From Emergomyces orientalis (lineage: Eukaryota; Ascomycota; Eurotiomycetes; Onygenales; Ajellomycetaceae), in contig MOWL01000067.1 in the NCBI GenBank assembly GCA_002110485.1, forward strand, positions 806,001 through 870,000: 64,000 nt of DNA, in the 5' to 3' direction. Shown here one piece after another: positions 24,192-37,117 of this stretch (the stretch's first letter is position 1; every line of letters starts with the position of its first letter). A model generated the notes under the pieces. The model worked only from the letters and a program-made list of their open reading frames with translations, was not told the DNA's origin and searched no databases. The translations under genes and the position numbers were made by a program.

Positions 24192-26923
24192 ATGGCTTCA
24201 GTAAGTTTTCTCCCCAAACATCCCAGTAACGTACCTGATCTACAGACCTGCCTTCTCCTCTTCCCTCACTTGGAACAACATTACCAAAACTTCTGCACTT
24301 TCACCTTTGGAAGGAGCGTTTTTTCCACAAGAGATCTTTACTAATCTTACACGAAACGCGCAAAATAGCCCCGCCCCGCCCACGCCTTTAACAACCCGGG
24401 TTATAATCTCCCGAACGGCTCGACGAGCGGACCCACCCCCGGAGCTACTGCGTTGCTCCCCAATAATGGAAGAGTGATTCAGACCGGTGGTGTGCGAGTT
24501 CTTTGCGTTGCGGATGTGCGAGGTATGCAAGTTATTCATCAACAAGCCTCCCTTTTCTTTGATGAATTTTTGGTTTTTGTCGTTATGAAGCTTCCCTTGG
24601 GTTATGCAGGAGACAATTTTCTTTTAGTTTAATATTATGACTATTGGTTATGAGTTGATGAGCCATGCTAACAAAACTTTTAAATGATGAATAGGAAACT
24701 TGAAATCCCTCAATGAACTTGCCAAGCAAGCTCGCGCGGACCATATTATCCATACGGGTGACTTTGGCTTTTATGATGATAGTTCTCTTGAGAGAATTGC
24801 AGAGAAGTATGTTTTTCCGTGCTTCATTTTTACGGAGGGTACCTCTTGATTAATTTTTTTTCCCTCTTACCTATCCGACTAACGTCTTTTACAGGACCTT
24901 GAAACACGTCGTGCAATACTCTCCCCTCCTTCCAGAGACAACCAAGAGAAGCATTGCCCAAGTGCCACCTCAACAATCGATCAAACAACGTTTCAGCCCG
25001 GAACAACTTCCTCTCTCCGAACTCCCTCTATTGCTCAACAAGCAATTGACCCTCGATGTTCCCGTATACACTGTTTGGGGCGCTTGTGAGGATGTACGTG
25101 TATTAGAGAAGTTTAGGTCTGGCGAATATAAAGTCGACAAGCTACACATCATTGATGAAGCCAGCTCGAGATTGCTGGATATCGGCGGAGTGAAATTGCG
25201 CCTGCTTGGTCTGGGAGGTGCGGTAGTCATGCATAAGCTGTTCGATAATGGAGAAGGCAAAACAACGATTGCGGGCGGGCAAGGAACTATGTGGACGACG
25301 CTTCTGCAAATGGGTGAATTGGTCGATACCGCCAACCGCGTCTATGACCCGTCTGAGACACGTGTTTTCGTCACACATGCCTCGCCGGCTCGCGAGGGGA
25401 TGTTGAACCAGCTCTCTGTCACACTCAAGGCCGATTTCTCCATTTCGGCTGGGTTGCATTTTAGATACGGCAGTTCATATAACGAATTCAGCGTCAATCC
25501 TACTCTAGACCATTACCGTGGCAAGCTGGCAGCTTCTAAGGCCTCATTTAACGATGTGTGGGACACAGTTAAGGGTGAGGTCGAGGCTGCCATCAATGCC
25601 AACGAGGCCCAGAGGACTCTACTGGACAACGCGCTAAATATTGTTGAGAAAATGCCAACAATCGCAAATGGCGGGAACCCCTTTGGAGGACCTGTCGCAG
25701 CGAGCAATGCGGGCGGCCAGGTTGATGAGAGCGCGTTTAAAAATATGTGGAATTTCAACTTGGCGGATGCTGCTTTCGGATACCTGGTTCTGGAAATCGA
25801 TGGTGGCCGGATCGGAACGGAAATGCGCGCTCAGGGCTTCAACTTTTCACATCGTGCCGGAAAGCCACCCACGAGCGCGGCGCCCATAGGCCAGCAGCCA
25901 GTGGCCATGTCAGCTCTTCCCGGCGCGCCTGGTGGCCCCCCCGGAGTCCCTGGACAACCAAGATCCGCCGGAGGTGCTCCTCAATACGGACAGGCCCCAG
26001 TACCAAACCGCGCATCCGGACCAACGTATCAACAGCCAGCCCAGCCTCCATCTGCACAGAACAAACCAGCTGGCCCACTTCCTCCGAAAACAACCGCATC
26101 ACCAGCCCCAGTAATCCCGAACAACAAAGTCAATAAGCCCGCGACTCCTCAACCCGTCGGAGCGAATGTCAATGTTCCCGGAAGCTCGACCGATAAAGCC
26201 AACGAGTCCAACGGCGCGGCTCACGGCGCCAGTGACAGGGCCGATTCCAGGGCCGATTCTAGAGCAGGACCGCCACAAGAACGCAAACAAAGCAGCGGCC
26301 TCTTCATCTCAAACGTAGACTCCGAACAAGCAATCCGCGACCTATTCCCCGATGAAGACAAAGCCAAGATCCTCAAAGTGGAGAAATGGGGCAAATTCAA
26401 CCATGTGGTTACTTTCTCGACTCCTGAGGAGGCGAAGGGTGCACTGGACCGACAGCCGCTGGAACATAAAAAGCCAAGCCCCCCAGGACCAAATCGGAAA
26501 CCGAACGTGAAGATGTTTGAGGATCGTGGGAGTCGAAGGGATATTAATCGGGGAGATGGCAATGCTGGGACGTGGCAGGCTAGTAGTCGCGGGGGTGGCG
26601 CGGCCGCGGCGGCTGCAGTGAATCTTGGACAGCGTAGCGGATATCAGAGCGGTAGTGCGACGAGTGATGGGGAAGGTGGACGCGGCCGGGGTGGATTTGG
26701 TGGTGGGAGAGGGAGGGGTGGAAGAGGTGGTGAGAGAGGCGGACGGGGTGGCGAGAGAGGTGGAAGGGGTGGAAGGGGTGGATATGGAGGTGCTGGTGAT
26801 CGTGAACGGGAACGTGGTGGTGCTGGTGCTGGCAAAGGTGGTGCTGTGGGAACTGAATCACCGGCTCCGTCTACGTCGACACCTGCGTCTGCGCCTGGCG
26901 GGGAGGGGAAGGGTGGGGATTAA
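24192..26923 (+). CDS. DUF2433 protein: phosphoesterase-like N-terminus, RRM-like segment, RGG tail
   Basis: Fungal protein of unknown role; RNA binding is likely from its C-terminus. Exons 24192-24200 (nine bases, MAS), 24369-24522, 24695-24806 and 24895-26923 give 767 aa. The N-terminus has VRVLCVADVRGNL, HIIHTGDFGFYDD, VYTVWGACEDV and VFVTHASPAREG, spaced like the metal-binding motifs of a calcineurin-type phosphoesterase; some canonical ligands differ (GDFGF for GD-G/N, HASPA for a late His motif). A proline-rich linker (about 410-540) leads to an RRM-like segment (GLFISNV, KWGKFNHVVTFSTPEEA, about 560-620) and to 15 or so RGG/GRGG units (about 690-750). The tiny first exon is inferred from frame and splice sites. 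Confidence 0.88.
26680..26830 (+). repeat. RGG-coding repeat tract
   Basis: Imperfect repeats of ggacggggtggcgagagaggtgg-type units encode GRGG/ERGG boxes, typical RNA-binding and arginine-methylation targets. Confidence 0.85.
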
Positions 26924-27123
26924 ACGTGGATTGATGTGATGTGATGTGACAGGCTTGGTTGGGTTTGGGTTGTTTTATTTCTTTTATTTCTGCCCCTTTT
27001 TTATGTGATCGTGTGTAAACTGTTCTTCTATTTCCTCCCTTTTTCTTCAACTTATCTCTTTTCTTTTTTCTGTTGATGTCCTTTTTTATCATTTCTCCTT
27101 AGCTTCAATCTTCTCTTTATTCC

Positions 27124-27143
27124 TTTTTTTTTTTTTTTTTTTT
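27124..27143. repeat. Homopolymer T20
   Basis: Twenty consecutive T, 200 bp after the DUF2433 stop. It may be part of the 3' flank; its length is prone to sequencing error. Confidence 0.9.
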
Positions 27144-27652
27144 ACTCTCCGTTTATGTCGCGAACCCCTTTTTCTCTTTTGTCTTCTTAAAAGATTCATA
27201 TCCAACATACCACTATGGCCGCAGCTACAACAACTACAACTTCAAACTTACTCAAACTTGCTACCCCACGTGCCTACCTCTCTGCCTATCCACCTTTCAC
27301 CTGTCCTATTCGTCCATCTATCTATTCTATCTTCTTTTTCGTATCTGAGCATCCTGTATCGAAGTCGAATAGGGGCAGACATGTGCGGCAATGATTTTTT
27401 TTAAAAAAAATGGTTTATTTAATACTCCCACCACTCACCCGTTCACCATCAAGTGTAACACAATCAATCTACTTTGAACCGTTAAAAGAGGGTATGAAGT
27501 TGAAGAATGAGGTAGATACCATGCAGGAGTGATTAGGAACAAAATTAAAGCGTATTTTAAGGTTTATGTGGAGTTTCATCATGCTCTAACAGTTTGTATA
27601 AATAAGTTTTTGATAAAGAATGTTTGTTATATTCAACTCGTAACCCCGTTAG

Positions 27653-27679
27653 ATATATATATATATATATATATATATA
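27653..27679. repeat. (AT)n microsatellite
   Basis: About 13 uninterrupted AT units in a gene-free stretch. Confidence 0.95.
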
Positions 27680-27945
27680 CCTAATTACATGCCAATCCCT
27701 ACCGCTAACGTGGAGAAAATATGACCAGCGCATTTACCCCCTTTCGATATAATCCGCCCATGTACTGAGGTCCTAGTCGACATATATAGCAACGTGTTCG
27801 AATCTTCTACGGGTACCTGCCGCGTAAAGATGGATGATGATTTCCCCCTCTTCTCATATGTTTTATTTTAAGAGAAAGGCTCAATCCCCGGGCGGCGGCA
27901 TTTAGTGCTTCTCTATCATAATCAAAGCGTCGGATGGTATTCCAT

Positions 27946-29234
27946 TTAACTGGGGGTGCAGTTTTGTCTCACAGCTAGACGGGAGACGGAAAGGTTGTCA
28001 GTCAGCATGGAAAAACTTTTTTTGCCCGTTCATCTCCATCCCATAATTATTGAGAAGATTGGTTGGTTGTTTCAGCTGGGGAAATAGGATAAAAAACCCA
28101 CCATTTGCATAATAATTATAATTATCAGCATTCATAACCGCCATATCGGAGGTCAACGCCATCGAGGCGTCCTCTCCATAAGCGTGATCAGCCGTGGCGG
28201 GTGAGTACACCGCATCGATATGCGACAACTCATGAATGACGGTCAATGCTTGGTTCCCTGTACCGCACTGTTGCGACGTCGCAGCGACGGTATAGTATGT
28301 TGGGCAGTTGACAATGACATTCGATCCCGAAAGTGCATAGGCAACGGTGTTCTGCTGGCAGATGTTCATCGCATCATAGCATTGGTACTTGACTATTCCG
28401 CCGGGTGAGCTGCGGGCCTCGTTGGCGATGGCGCGAAAGCGGTTTGAAACCTGCTGGCGGATGGTGGGGTCTGTCGTGCGGAAGAATTGCTCGAATACTC
28501 GCACATCGCCATATAAAGCGGCGTTGGCAGCTTCTGCAGCGATCCTGGAGGCTCTTTTGAGTGCACTGGAAATGAGGGGCTTTTGCTGATCATTGCAGGC
28601 CTCATTGTTAATATCGGCGCGGCGGCCGAGACGGTCATATTTGGCGCGGACAGAGAAGACATTGGCGGTTTGTCTACCGTCGACTTTTATTGTGATTTCG
28701 TTGGACTTGTATGGGATGACGCCGGCGATGCCGTTGTTTTGGGGATTGCTGAATGGGAAAACGCCTTCAGTAGAGACGACGTAGTTGCCGCTTTCGGAGA
28801 GGTCGAGGGTTTCCGCGAGGTCAAAAGCGGTGTCGAACGTTTGGCCAGGGGCAATTGGTTGGAAGTCATCTTTAGTGAGATTTGAGGGAGTGTAGCGGAG
28901 GTGAATGCCTTTGAAGGGGACTTCTCTTTCGGAGCCTGTGATATTTTGGTCAGATATGATTATTCATGGTTGCAACATGGAAGAAGTAAGGAAACATACC
29001 CTCTCGGTAGACATTGACCTTCTTCGTGGGAGATTTGTCAAAGCATGTGTTCGCCTTGAGAACTGAGATTTCTGACGAGCCAGTATTTGTTACGGAAACT
29101 TGGACCCTGGTGTTTCCAGTTGAGGCGAGGCTGACATTGAGGCCTTCAGCACGGCGACCAATGGAGATAATGGCGCTGGAGTAAACAGGGGCGAGCAGTC
29201 CAGCTGCCGCCAATAGAACTGAAAATAATTGCAT
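27946..29234 (-). CDS. Secreted deuterolysin, M35 zinc metalloprotease (neutral protease 2)
   Basis: Extracellular zinc endopeptidase made as a preproenzyme. Inferred exons (minus): 29234-29000, 28935-28102 and 27974-27946, 365 aa. It starts with a signal peptide (MQLFSVLLAAAGLLAPVYS). The propeptide carries YREGSEREVPFKGI and LRYTPSNL. The mature enzyme starts near the ACND..KP segment. The zinc site is HELSH, followed by ADHAYGEDA supplying the aspartate ligand. The tiny third exon completes YYANAVRQNC, with the conserved terminal cysteine; reading through the intron would instead give an unrelated hydrophilic tail. Onygenales often have expanded M35 families, and this copy is solitary here. 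Confidence 0.92.
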
Positions 29235-32200
29235 AGTGAGAGACGAATGTGTAATATGTAAATAGAAATGAAAGAAGTGTAGAAAAACAAATATGCAAAA
29301 GTAGATGTACAAAAAAAAAGGAAAAAGAAAAAGAAAAAAGGGAAGCAGAGAGAGGAATGAAATAAAGGAGGGAAAGAGAAAAGAGATCAAGCCGCAGGCT
29401 ATTTATCTATTCATATTCCTAACTCAAGATCCTGAACATGGAGGGTAGTTGAGCAAGCGGGTCCAGCCATCAAGCCCCATGAGTGGAGTAGGACCAGGGG
29501 TTCAAAAGCCATCTTGATGGCGCAAGACATGAAAACTGTGACCGGGTTGATTGAACCTTATCGGGCTGTGGGCCTTCCATAACTCAAATTGCGAATCTGG
29601 AAGCATTAAGCTTTTTACCTGGATTTGGAAGACGAAATCCTTCACAGCACAGAAGTTAATTGATAAATGTCCCTGGAGCGTAGAGGAGCAAACTGCTAGT
29701 AGGTAACATGCTCAAAATGCTAGGTAGCAGAGGGCATTTTTGACAACAATCGTTTCCCAAGCATCACCAGAACGGCAGCGCAGTAATCGGATGTTCGATC
29801 AATCCGTGGATTGATATCTTGGCGTTTAAGAGGTTCCAGAGCAAAAAAATATGGGGAAGTAGGGAAACGCGCAAGTCCTTTGTAGAATGAGTGGGTTGGA
29901 GAGTGGCGGGGGCGGGGAGATTGAGTTTCCATTTTTTAAAACTTTGTTCATGTTTCCGGAGAGGAACACGCCTCGAAGGTACTACAAGACTTGAATCTCA
30001 GACTTTTGCAAGATCGCCTGAATGCGAGTATTATTCCAACCTACGAATATTCGCAGTCGCTCGGTATCTAAGTTTTACTAACAGGCGCTGACACTGTTGC
30101 AGGGGACTGGCTGTTGGTCAGCTCTGATGGTTTGAACGATGAAAGTAATCGGGAGGTCCTTGGGTCGTTGGTATCTTGTTTGACAGTTCTATAGAATGGT
30201 GGTAAGCTTAGCATGTTGAAACCAGGAACTGCTGGCCTGGATCTGGTTTCCATCCACGTTTGGACAGTGACCCACGTCAGGAACGTGCGGTGGAGGATAA
30301 AGGGGGCCAAGCTGTCAACACTCTTCATTGCCGTCCCCCTTTGCCTAGAAAGGAAGAAAAGTCTTACGACTGATATTCAGGGCGCGACACTGACATAATG
30401 TTAGTCCTCTATCATGGCTATCAGTCGTGAGCATGTCGATTGTGCATGAAGTTGCCAATGTGCATTCCGCCTTGGCATCCGAGGCCGAGACTTTTGAGTC
30501 GATTTTGCCAGTCTCTTACCGATATTTGTTTCGTTTCAATGATGGGTTCGGGTCTTGTCGCAGTGTTCGGAATATGTTTATTATATACGTCTGCTTCTTT
30601 AGATGAAACTGGCAAAATCCTTAAACCCGTCTTAATGAGAGGCTACAGCCGTTGGTGTAATGTTGGATTATGAGAATTCACTCGGTCTTGCTAGCGCAAA
30701 CATACCACTCTCGAATTGGCCATCATGAATATGTTTCGAGGAAAAGGACTCCTCATTAAGCTCAATCGCGCACAGCTGTTGTGGCTGGCTCTTTCCAAAA
30801 CAACAAATTACAATCGAGAAGCCAAGTCGCGCCTCAAGCTCCCGACGGCCAGCCACATCTTTGCAGTCCAAGTTATCTGGTTGCGCCAGGCACTGCGGAA
30901 TAGGATATTGAGTGAAGGTGAACCCAGCAGCGCCTGCTTCGACTTTAATTGTGCACAGGTCACTGAATGTCCAGAACGAATGCTGTTAATAGAATTTTCA
31001 CGTTTGCTGAACGAGAATTCCCATATAATATCAGCAGTATGAGGTTTGCAAACGTTCCCAGGAGGTCGTTCGAGAACTCGCTGAACATCACTTAAGATTG
31101 TCTTTCGCCAAAATAGCATCAGCACCCAGCAAAACACCAGCAGCTTACATTGAACAAAACTAAACCTGGGAATGGCGATCCCGACAGCCTTTATTCAGAT
31201 GAAAGTTGGTATTGCCTTGGCTTCAAAAACGTAAAATGGAATGGAAAACGAAAATGTAATATTACTTGAGCCTCAATGGTTCTAGACCAACAGGACGAGT
31301 ATGGGATATTGCGGCGTTTATCTTGTAGAATTGATCTGTGTTGTTTGTTCATTGCTGGGGAAGTTTATTCTAAGTTTAGAAATCCACACGTCACAGCCCG
31401 TGTTTCGCAGATGTACGATTTTGAGCACTGATATGATGGGAAACGTCTGATGAAACTTATTTTAGCGCCAATGTTTATCAGCAGGCGGCTGGCAGTTGGT
31501 ATGCATGTTCTCGAGGGTAGCGTGGGTAGGCGCGATTCTAATGAGACTTTTTTGTTGTGAAAAAATATCCGGTTGGGCTCGCTCGTCTCCGTGCTTTTCC
31601 CATTTGTATTTGAAATATTGTTTTCTGAGAAGAGTAATTCAGCTCCGCCTGAATCTGGAACTGATATATATTTGTTCCAGATCCTAACACCGTTCTGTAC
31701 AACCATGTATGCATATTTTTGGAGGAGCGGGTAATCTGTCGGCTTCAATTTGAAGGGGATCTTGTATCATGTTTCATTTTTTCCCCACCCTTCTTGGGAG
31801 GACCTTGAAGCTTCGCTGCTGGCGTGTGGCCAACACTCTGGCTCATTTTATCTCCCCGCTAGATGCGTAATATTGTATGCTCATGCGATAATGAAGCTTG
31901 GCATAACTTTTCTGGTTGGCAAACGAAAACGTGTACCCCCGTCGCATATCTAGGTGCATCTACCAGACGCGATTTTGGTAAAAGTATTTTCTCTGTTGAT
32001 TCACAAACCTGTGGGGTCGCGGTTCCTTCCATCCTGCCGGGGGGGGGGGGGGTTTACGAGGGTATGCGTCTCGAGGTTTTTGGCGGTCCCGTCCATCGTG
32101 GCAGTTCCACAAGAATGAGCTGAGAAAAAGCCGAAGAAGTGCACCTCGGCATCATAACCTCAGATGTCATGGATGCATTCTAGTTTGGTGTGCCATTGGC

Positions 32201-33111
32201 CAAGCAACCTTGAGCGGTCTATTTCCTGGCCGAAGAGGATGGCTGTACAGAGAATAACTGCCATGGAAATTCCAAAACATGCATTTGCCATAACAACCAC
32301 TTTGCAAGAGATACCTAGGTCGTTAATCAAAACCGAAAAATCGCAGTGAACGGGTTTAGTCCTCAAATACGGGGCCTAGACCGACCTTGATGGTTGTTGG
32401 AATTCCAGCACATTTATGACGTAGGATGCGTCTGGCAGGCCACTCAAAGTTTTCGTATAACGCGGGGGAAAAGGCCAAGGGGCTATTTTATCCAACATAG
32501 TGCCTTGGTTTATTCTTGGAGTAAGGGATGTGCCCCTGTTTGTATTTCGTTCCTGGGAAGGCCGAGAATAATGGCAGTTGATGTGATGCAGATGGAGAAC
32601 TTCGATGCTGCCAACCTTTCCCCACAAAACTTGGACCATCGATGTCATAGCATGACATAAGCAGGTTTCCAGCCATTCTCTCCCATCACCACATCATCCC
32701 AACCTGGGCATTTTGCGCATCCCGACAACCACGTCGATTTGCCAGCTATATATTCTTATCCTGCCGTGTGATTCGATCCTTTTGCGGCCGTTGTCAGCTT
32801 CTTAGCGAAGTCTTGTTTTTGTCTGTATCACCATTGACCGTCCTTCTTCTCAGTTCTGTTTCGAATGCTGCCACAAATTTGGCGGAGCCCAACGCCATTC
32901 ATCCATCAATCAGTTTCGCTCGCGCTTGGCTCCTGGTCGTTCGTCGCCGCTCTAAAACTCTCTTATTTGTTTCTCATATATTGAAAAATTGGCTTTATCT
33001 GGATGATTTGAAACTCGCGTAGACGGAGTCAACTACAAGGGGAAGTTAGCAGGTGTGCTGAAATCTCCGAAGGCTCCCCTATCGACTTCTGCCTGACGAA
33101 AATATCCAGCC
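29235..33111. other. 3.9-kb gene-poor gap between divergent deuterolysin and NPC1
   Basis: The longest such gap but one in the window. Open frames up to 127 codons (31,365-31,748, minus) have no ATG where expected and no family motifs. A G14 run sits at 32,039-32,052. The end nearest NPC1 must hold its promoter. A noncoding RNA or eroded element is possible but not shown. Confidence 0.5.
32039..32052. repeat. Homopolymer G14
   Basis: Fourteen consecutive G in noncoding sequence; unusual in this AT-leaning region. It could form a G-rich structure, or its length could be a sequencing artefact. Confidence 0.85.
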
Positions 33112-36100
33112 ATGCGGCTCGCGGGTTTGCCGCTCCTGGCGGGACTGGTAGTTGCCCAGAGCAGCTCCGTCTTTGCCCAAGGAGAGACAAAGATACACGA
33201 GGAGGGTCGCTGTGCGATGCGTGGCCACTGCGGGAAAAAATCATTCTTTGGTGGAGAGCTACCTTGTCCCGATAATGGATTTGCGAAGGAACCAGCAACG
33301 GATACGCGGAAGAAGCTGGTCTCGCTATGTGGAGATAAATGGAAGGCAGGAAATGTTTGTTGCGAGGACACTCAGGTATGGCGCTGGTGCTGAAGATTTG
33401 CCTGTTTGAGATCTTTTGGTCCGGAAATTGTGCCGTGCTAAACTAACATTTATCTTGGTTTACTTTTCCAATAGATTGATGCTTTGTCCTCCAACCTGAA
33501 GATGGCTGAAGGCATAATTGCGTCATGCCCGGCTTGCAAGGAGAACTTTTTCAACCTCTTTTGCTCTTTCACGTGCTCCCCGAACCAGTCTCTTTTCATC
33601 AACGTCACACAAACGGATACAGTCAAAGGGAAAAGAGTAGTGACCGAGCTGGATAACCTGTGGTCGGAAGGCTACCAGATTGGCTTTTATGATAGCTGCA
33701 AGGATGTGAAAAATGGTGCCTCCGGCGGCAAGGCGATCGACTTCATCGGAGGGGGAGCGAAGAATTATTCCCAGTTTTTGAAATTTTTGGGCGATAAGAA
33801 GCTGCTGGGCAGCCCCTTTCAAATTAATTTTGTGACAGAGCCAAAAGGACCTGAGGATGCGGTTATGCGTCCTTTACCAGAGATTCCAAAGTCGTGCAGT
33901 GATTCAGACCAGAAATATCGGTGTTCATGCGTCGATTGCCCGGCTGTTTGCCCCCGGCTACCAGCGTTGGCAGAGGAGAGCTTCTGCCATGTTGGACATC
34001 TCCCCTGTTTATCCTTCTCTGTCATAATCATCTATTCGGTTTTTTTGTTACTTTTGGTTGCTGGCACTCTGGGTCATTTTGCTTTCCGGAGACGTCAACA
34101 GCGCAAACTCGAACGGGTCAGGCTCCTGCAAGATACTAGCCCAAGTGACGACGAAGATGAAGGTGATCTTATCGACGATGCCGGTATACTCGATCGTCCC
34201 CAGTCAAGCTACAAGTTAAATTCGATTTTCGATACGATATTTAACCGATTGGGTGGCACTTGTGCTCGGTTCCCGGCACTAACCATAACGACAAGCATTA
34301 TTTTATGCGGCTTGCTAAGCCTGGGTTGGCTACGCTTCGTTGTCGAAACAGATCCTGTCAAACTCTGGGTGAGCCCAAGCTCAGCTGCCGCGCAGGAGAA
34401 AGCTTTTTTCGACGAGAATTTCGGACCATTCTATAGGGCGGAGCAAGCATTCCTCATTAACGACACCCATCCAAATGGGCCAGGTCCTGTTTTAAGTTAC
34501 GAAACTCTTAGCTGGTGGTTCGACGTGGAGAGTCGAGTTCGTCGCATGATTTCATTGGACAGGGGACTTTCCTTGGACGATATTTGTTTCAACCCAACTG
34601 GAAGGGCTTGTGTTATCCAGTCATTGACAGGGTACTTTGGAGGCTCCTTCTCTAATGTCGACCCCAACACCTGGGAAGATCACTTGAAGCATTGCGCTGA
34701 GTCTCCTGGAGCTGTTGATTGCCTTCCCGACTTCCAGCAACCTCTAAAACCGGAAATGATTCTAGGGGGTTATGGGCAGACCGAAAATGTTTTGAATGCG
34801 TCCGCACTCGTTGTCACATGGGTGGTTAAAAATCATGCCCCGGGTACAAAAGCAGAGGCTGGCGCAATAGACTGGGAGGATAGCTTGAAAAGAGTACTTG
34901 AAGTCGTTCAAGAAGAAGCGATTGAACATGGCCTACGTGTTTCTTTCAACACAGAAATCAGCCTTGAACAAGAATTGAATAAGTCTACCAACACGGATGC
35001 GAAAATTGTGGTTATAAGCTACCTAATTATGTTCATCTACGCCTCCTTAGCTCTTGGCTCCACAACTTTGACCTGGAAAAGCATCATCAGCAACCCGGCC
35101 AATAGTCTAGTGCAGTCGAAATTTACCCTCGGTATCGTTGGCATCCTGATTGTTCTGATGTCTGTCTCGGCTTCCGTTGGACTTTTCTCAGCAGCTGGGA
35201 TCAAGGTGACGTTAATTATCGCGGAGGTGATCCCATTCCTCGTCCTCGCAATCGGTGTCGATAATATTTTCTTGATTGTTCACGAATTTGAGCGAGTAAA
35301 CGGAAGTCACCCAGACGAAGAAATCGATGAGCGAATCGCACGAGCTTTGGGAAGAATGGGACCGAGCATCCTTCTCTCCGCAACTACAGAAACCATTGCG
35401 TTTGCGATGGGAGCCTTTGTAGGGATGCCTGCTGTCAAGAATTTCGCAGCCTACGCTGCCGGTGCCGTCTTCATCAATGCCTTATTGCAAGTTACGATGT
35501 TTGTATCCGTGCTGGCATTGAATCAGAGACGCGTTGAGAGTCTCCGTGCGGATTGCCTGCCTTGCCTTACTGTCCGAAAAGCGAATTCGCCTGGGATCCC
35601 TGGCGGTCAACCGTATGACAATGCAGAGGAAGGCGCACTGCAACAATTCATTCGGAAGACATACGCTACTCGACTGCTCCAGAAGCAAACTAAAGTTTTG
35701 GTTATGATTATCTTCCTCGGAATCTTCACAGCTGGTCTTGCGCTATTACCAACCGTGACATTGGGCTTAGACCAACGTATCGCCATCCCCAGCGATTCAT
35801 ATCTGATCGATTTCTTCAATGATCTGTATGATTACTTCGGAAGTGGGCCTCCTGTTTACTTCGTAACGCGAAATGTGAATGTTACCGCCAGACATCATCA
35901 GCAACAACTCTGCGGAAGGTTTTCAACATGCGACGAATATTCACTGGGCTTTGTCCTTGAACAGGAATCCAAGCGTCCCAATGTTTCTTACATCTCTGGT
36001 TCGGCAGCTAGTTGGATCGACGACTTTTTTTACTGGTTGAACCCTCACCAAAACTGCTGCAAAGAGGACGGGAAAATTTGTTTCGAGGATAGAAATCCGC

Positions 36101-37117
36101 CATGGAATATTTCGCTACACGGCATGCCGGAGGGTTCTGAATTCATTCATTACGCGGAGAAATGGGTGAAGTCACCTACGGACGAGTCGTGCCCTCTGGG
36201 TGGCTTGGCTCCTTATAGCAATGCCCTAGTTCTCGACTCGAAGCATATCATGACCAATGCAAGCCATTTCCGCACGAGCCACACAGCACTGCGCAGCCAA
36301 AAGGACTTCATCAGAGCCTATGCCTCTGCTCGTCGCATTGCGAATGACATTTCGGAAAAACATAATATCGATGTCTTCCCTTATTCCAAATTCTATATTT
36401 TTTTCGACCAGTACGCATCCATCGTCCGCCTCACGGGGACACTTCTCGGATCCGCGACTGCGATCATCTTTGTTGTCACCTCAATTCTCCTAGGTTCTAT
36501 AGCTACGGGAGCAGTCGTGACCGCAACAGTGATCATGACCGTTGTCGACATCATCGGGACTATGGCTATCGCCAATGTTTCCCTAAATGCTGTCTCGCTA
36601 GTCAACTTGATTATCTGCGTCGGTATCGGGTTCGAATTCTGTGCACATGTTGCACGTGCGTTTATGTTCCCTTCCAGCCCACTCTTGGAACAGGCTCGAG
36701 GTAAATTCCGACATCGGACCGCTCGCTCGTGGGTGGCATTGGTCAATGTTGGCAGCAGTGTCTTCACCGGCATCACGGTTACTAAACTTCTGGGTGTCTG
36801 TGTGCTTGCGTTCACAAGAAGCAAGATATTCGAAATCTACTATTTCCGGATATGGCTGGCACTGGTAATATTCGCCGCGTCGCATGCGCTGATATTCTTG
36901 CCAGTTGCCCTAAGCTTCTTTGGAGGTGACGGTGAGTTTCTTCCTTATCCGTTCAGTTGGTGATATTATATCATATATGTCTAGAGAACTAATGTACTTT
37001 ATTTTCCCCATAGGATATTGTGATCCTCAAACTGAAGGCGGCCTGGAAGAGGACCTTGCCGCGCGAAGATACCGATCGTTACTGCCGGACGACTACGATT
37101 CCGAGGATGACTCGTGA
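33112..37117 (+). CDS. NCR1: NPC1-type sterol transporter (Niemann-Pick C1 / Ncr1)
   Basis: Polytopic vacuolar/lysosomal membrane protein moving sterols from the lumen into the membrane. Exons 33112-33375, 33475-36931 and 37014-37117 give 1274 aa, the family size. A signal peptide is followed by the cysteine-rich N-terminal domain (RCAMRGHCG, VCCEDTQI, CPACKENFFNLFC, PNQSLFINV). The first long helix lies near 267-290. The sterol-sensing domain runs about 636-800, with LIIAEVIPFLVLAIGVDNIF. A second RND-like helix bundle with GIGFEFCAHVARAF is near the C-terminus. The tail holds RYRSLLPDDY, a possible acidic dileucine-type sorting signal. Followed on the same strand by KAP123 after 770 bp. Confidence 0.97.

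Larger units (their letters stand above)
26924..27945. other. Intergenic between convergent DUF2433 and deuterolysin genes
   Basis: About 1 kb, including a 20-T run (27,124-27,143) and an (AT)n run (27,653-27,679). A 59-codon ATG frame at 27,215-27,394 was seen but has no support. No recognised gene. Confidence 0.5.

Noticed and set aside
27215..27394. 59-codon ATG frame after the DUF2433 gene
   Set aside because: Thr/Ser-rich with no recognised pattern, in a likely 3' flank; cannot be supported without conservation data.
27790..27815. tRNA B-box-like gttcgaatc sequence
   Set aside because: No A box, acceptor stem or anticodon arm could be placed around it.
28076..28101. Alternative 26-nt intron in deuterolysin
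   Set aside because: Too short for a spliceosomal intron, and it gives a non-family ending.
27975..28102. Deuterolysin reading through to a Lys/Phe-rich tail at 27,998
   Set aside because: Splicing at 28,101-27,975 restores the family C-terminus with its conserved cysteine; the read-through tail has no family match.
31365..31748. 127-codon minus-strand frame in the 3.9-kb gap
   Set aside because: Full length needs a TTG start, and no motif is seen.
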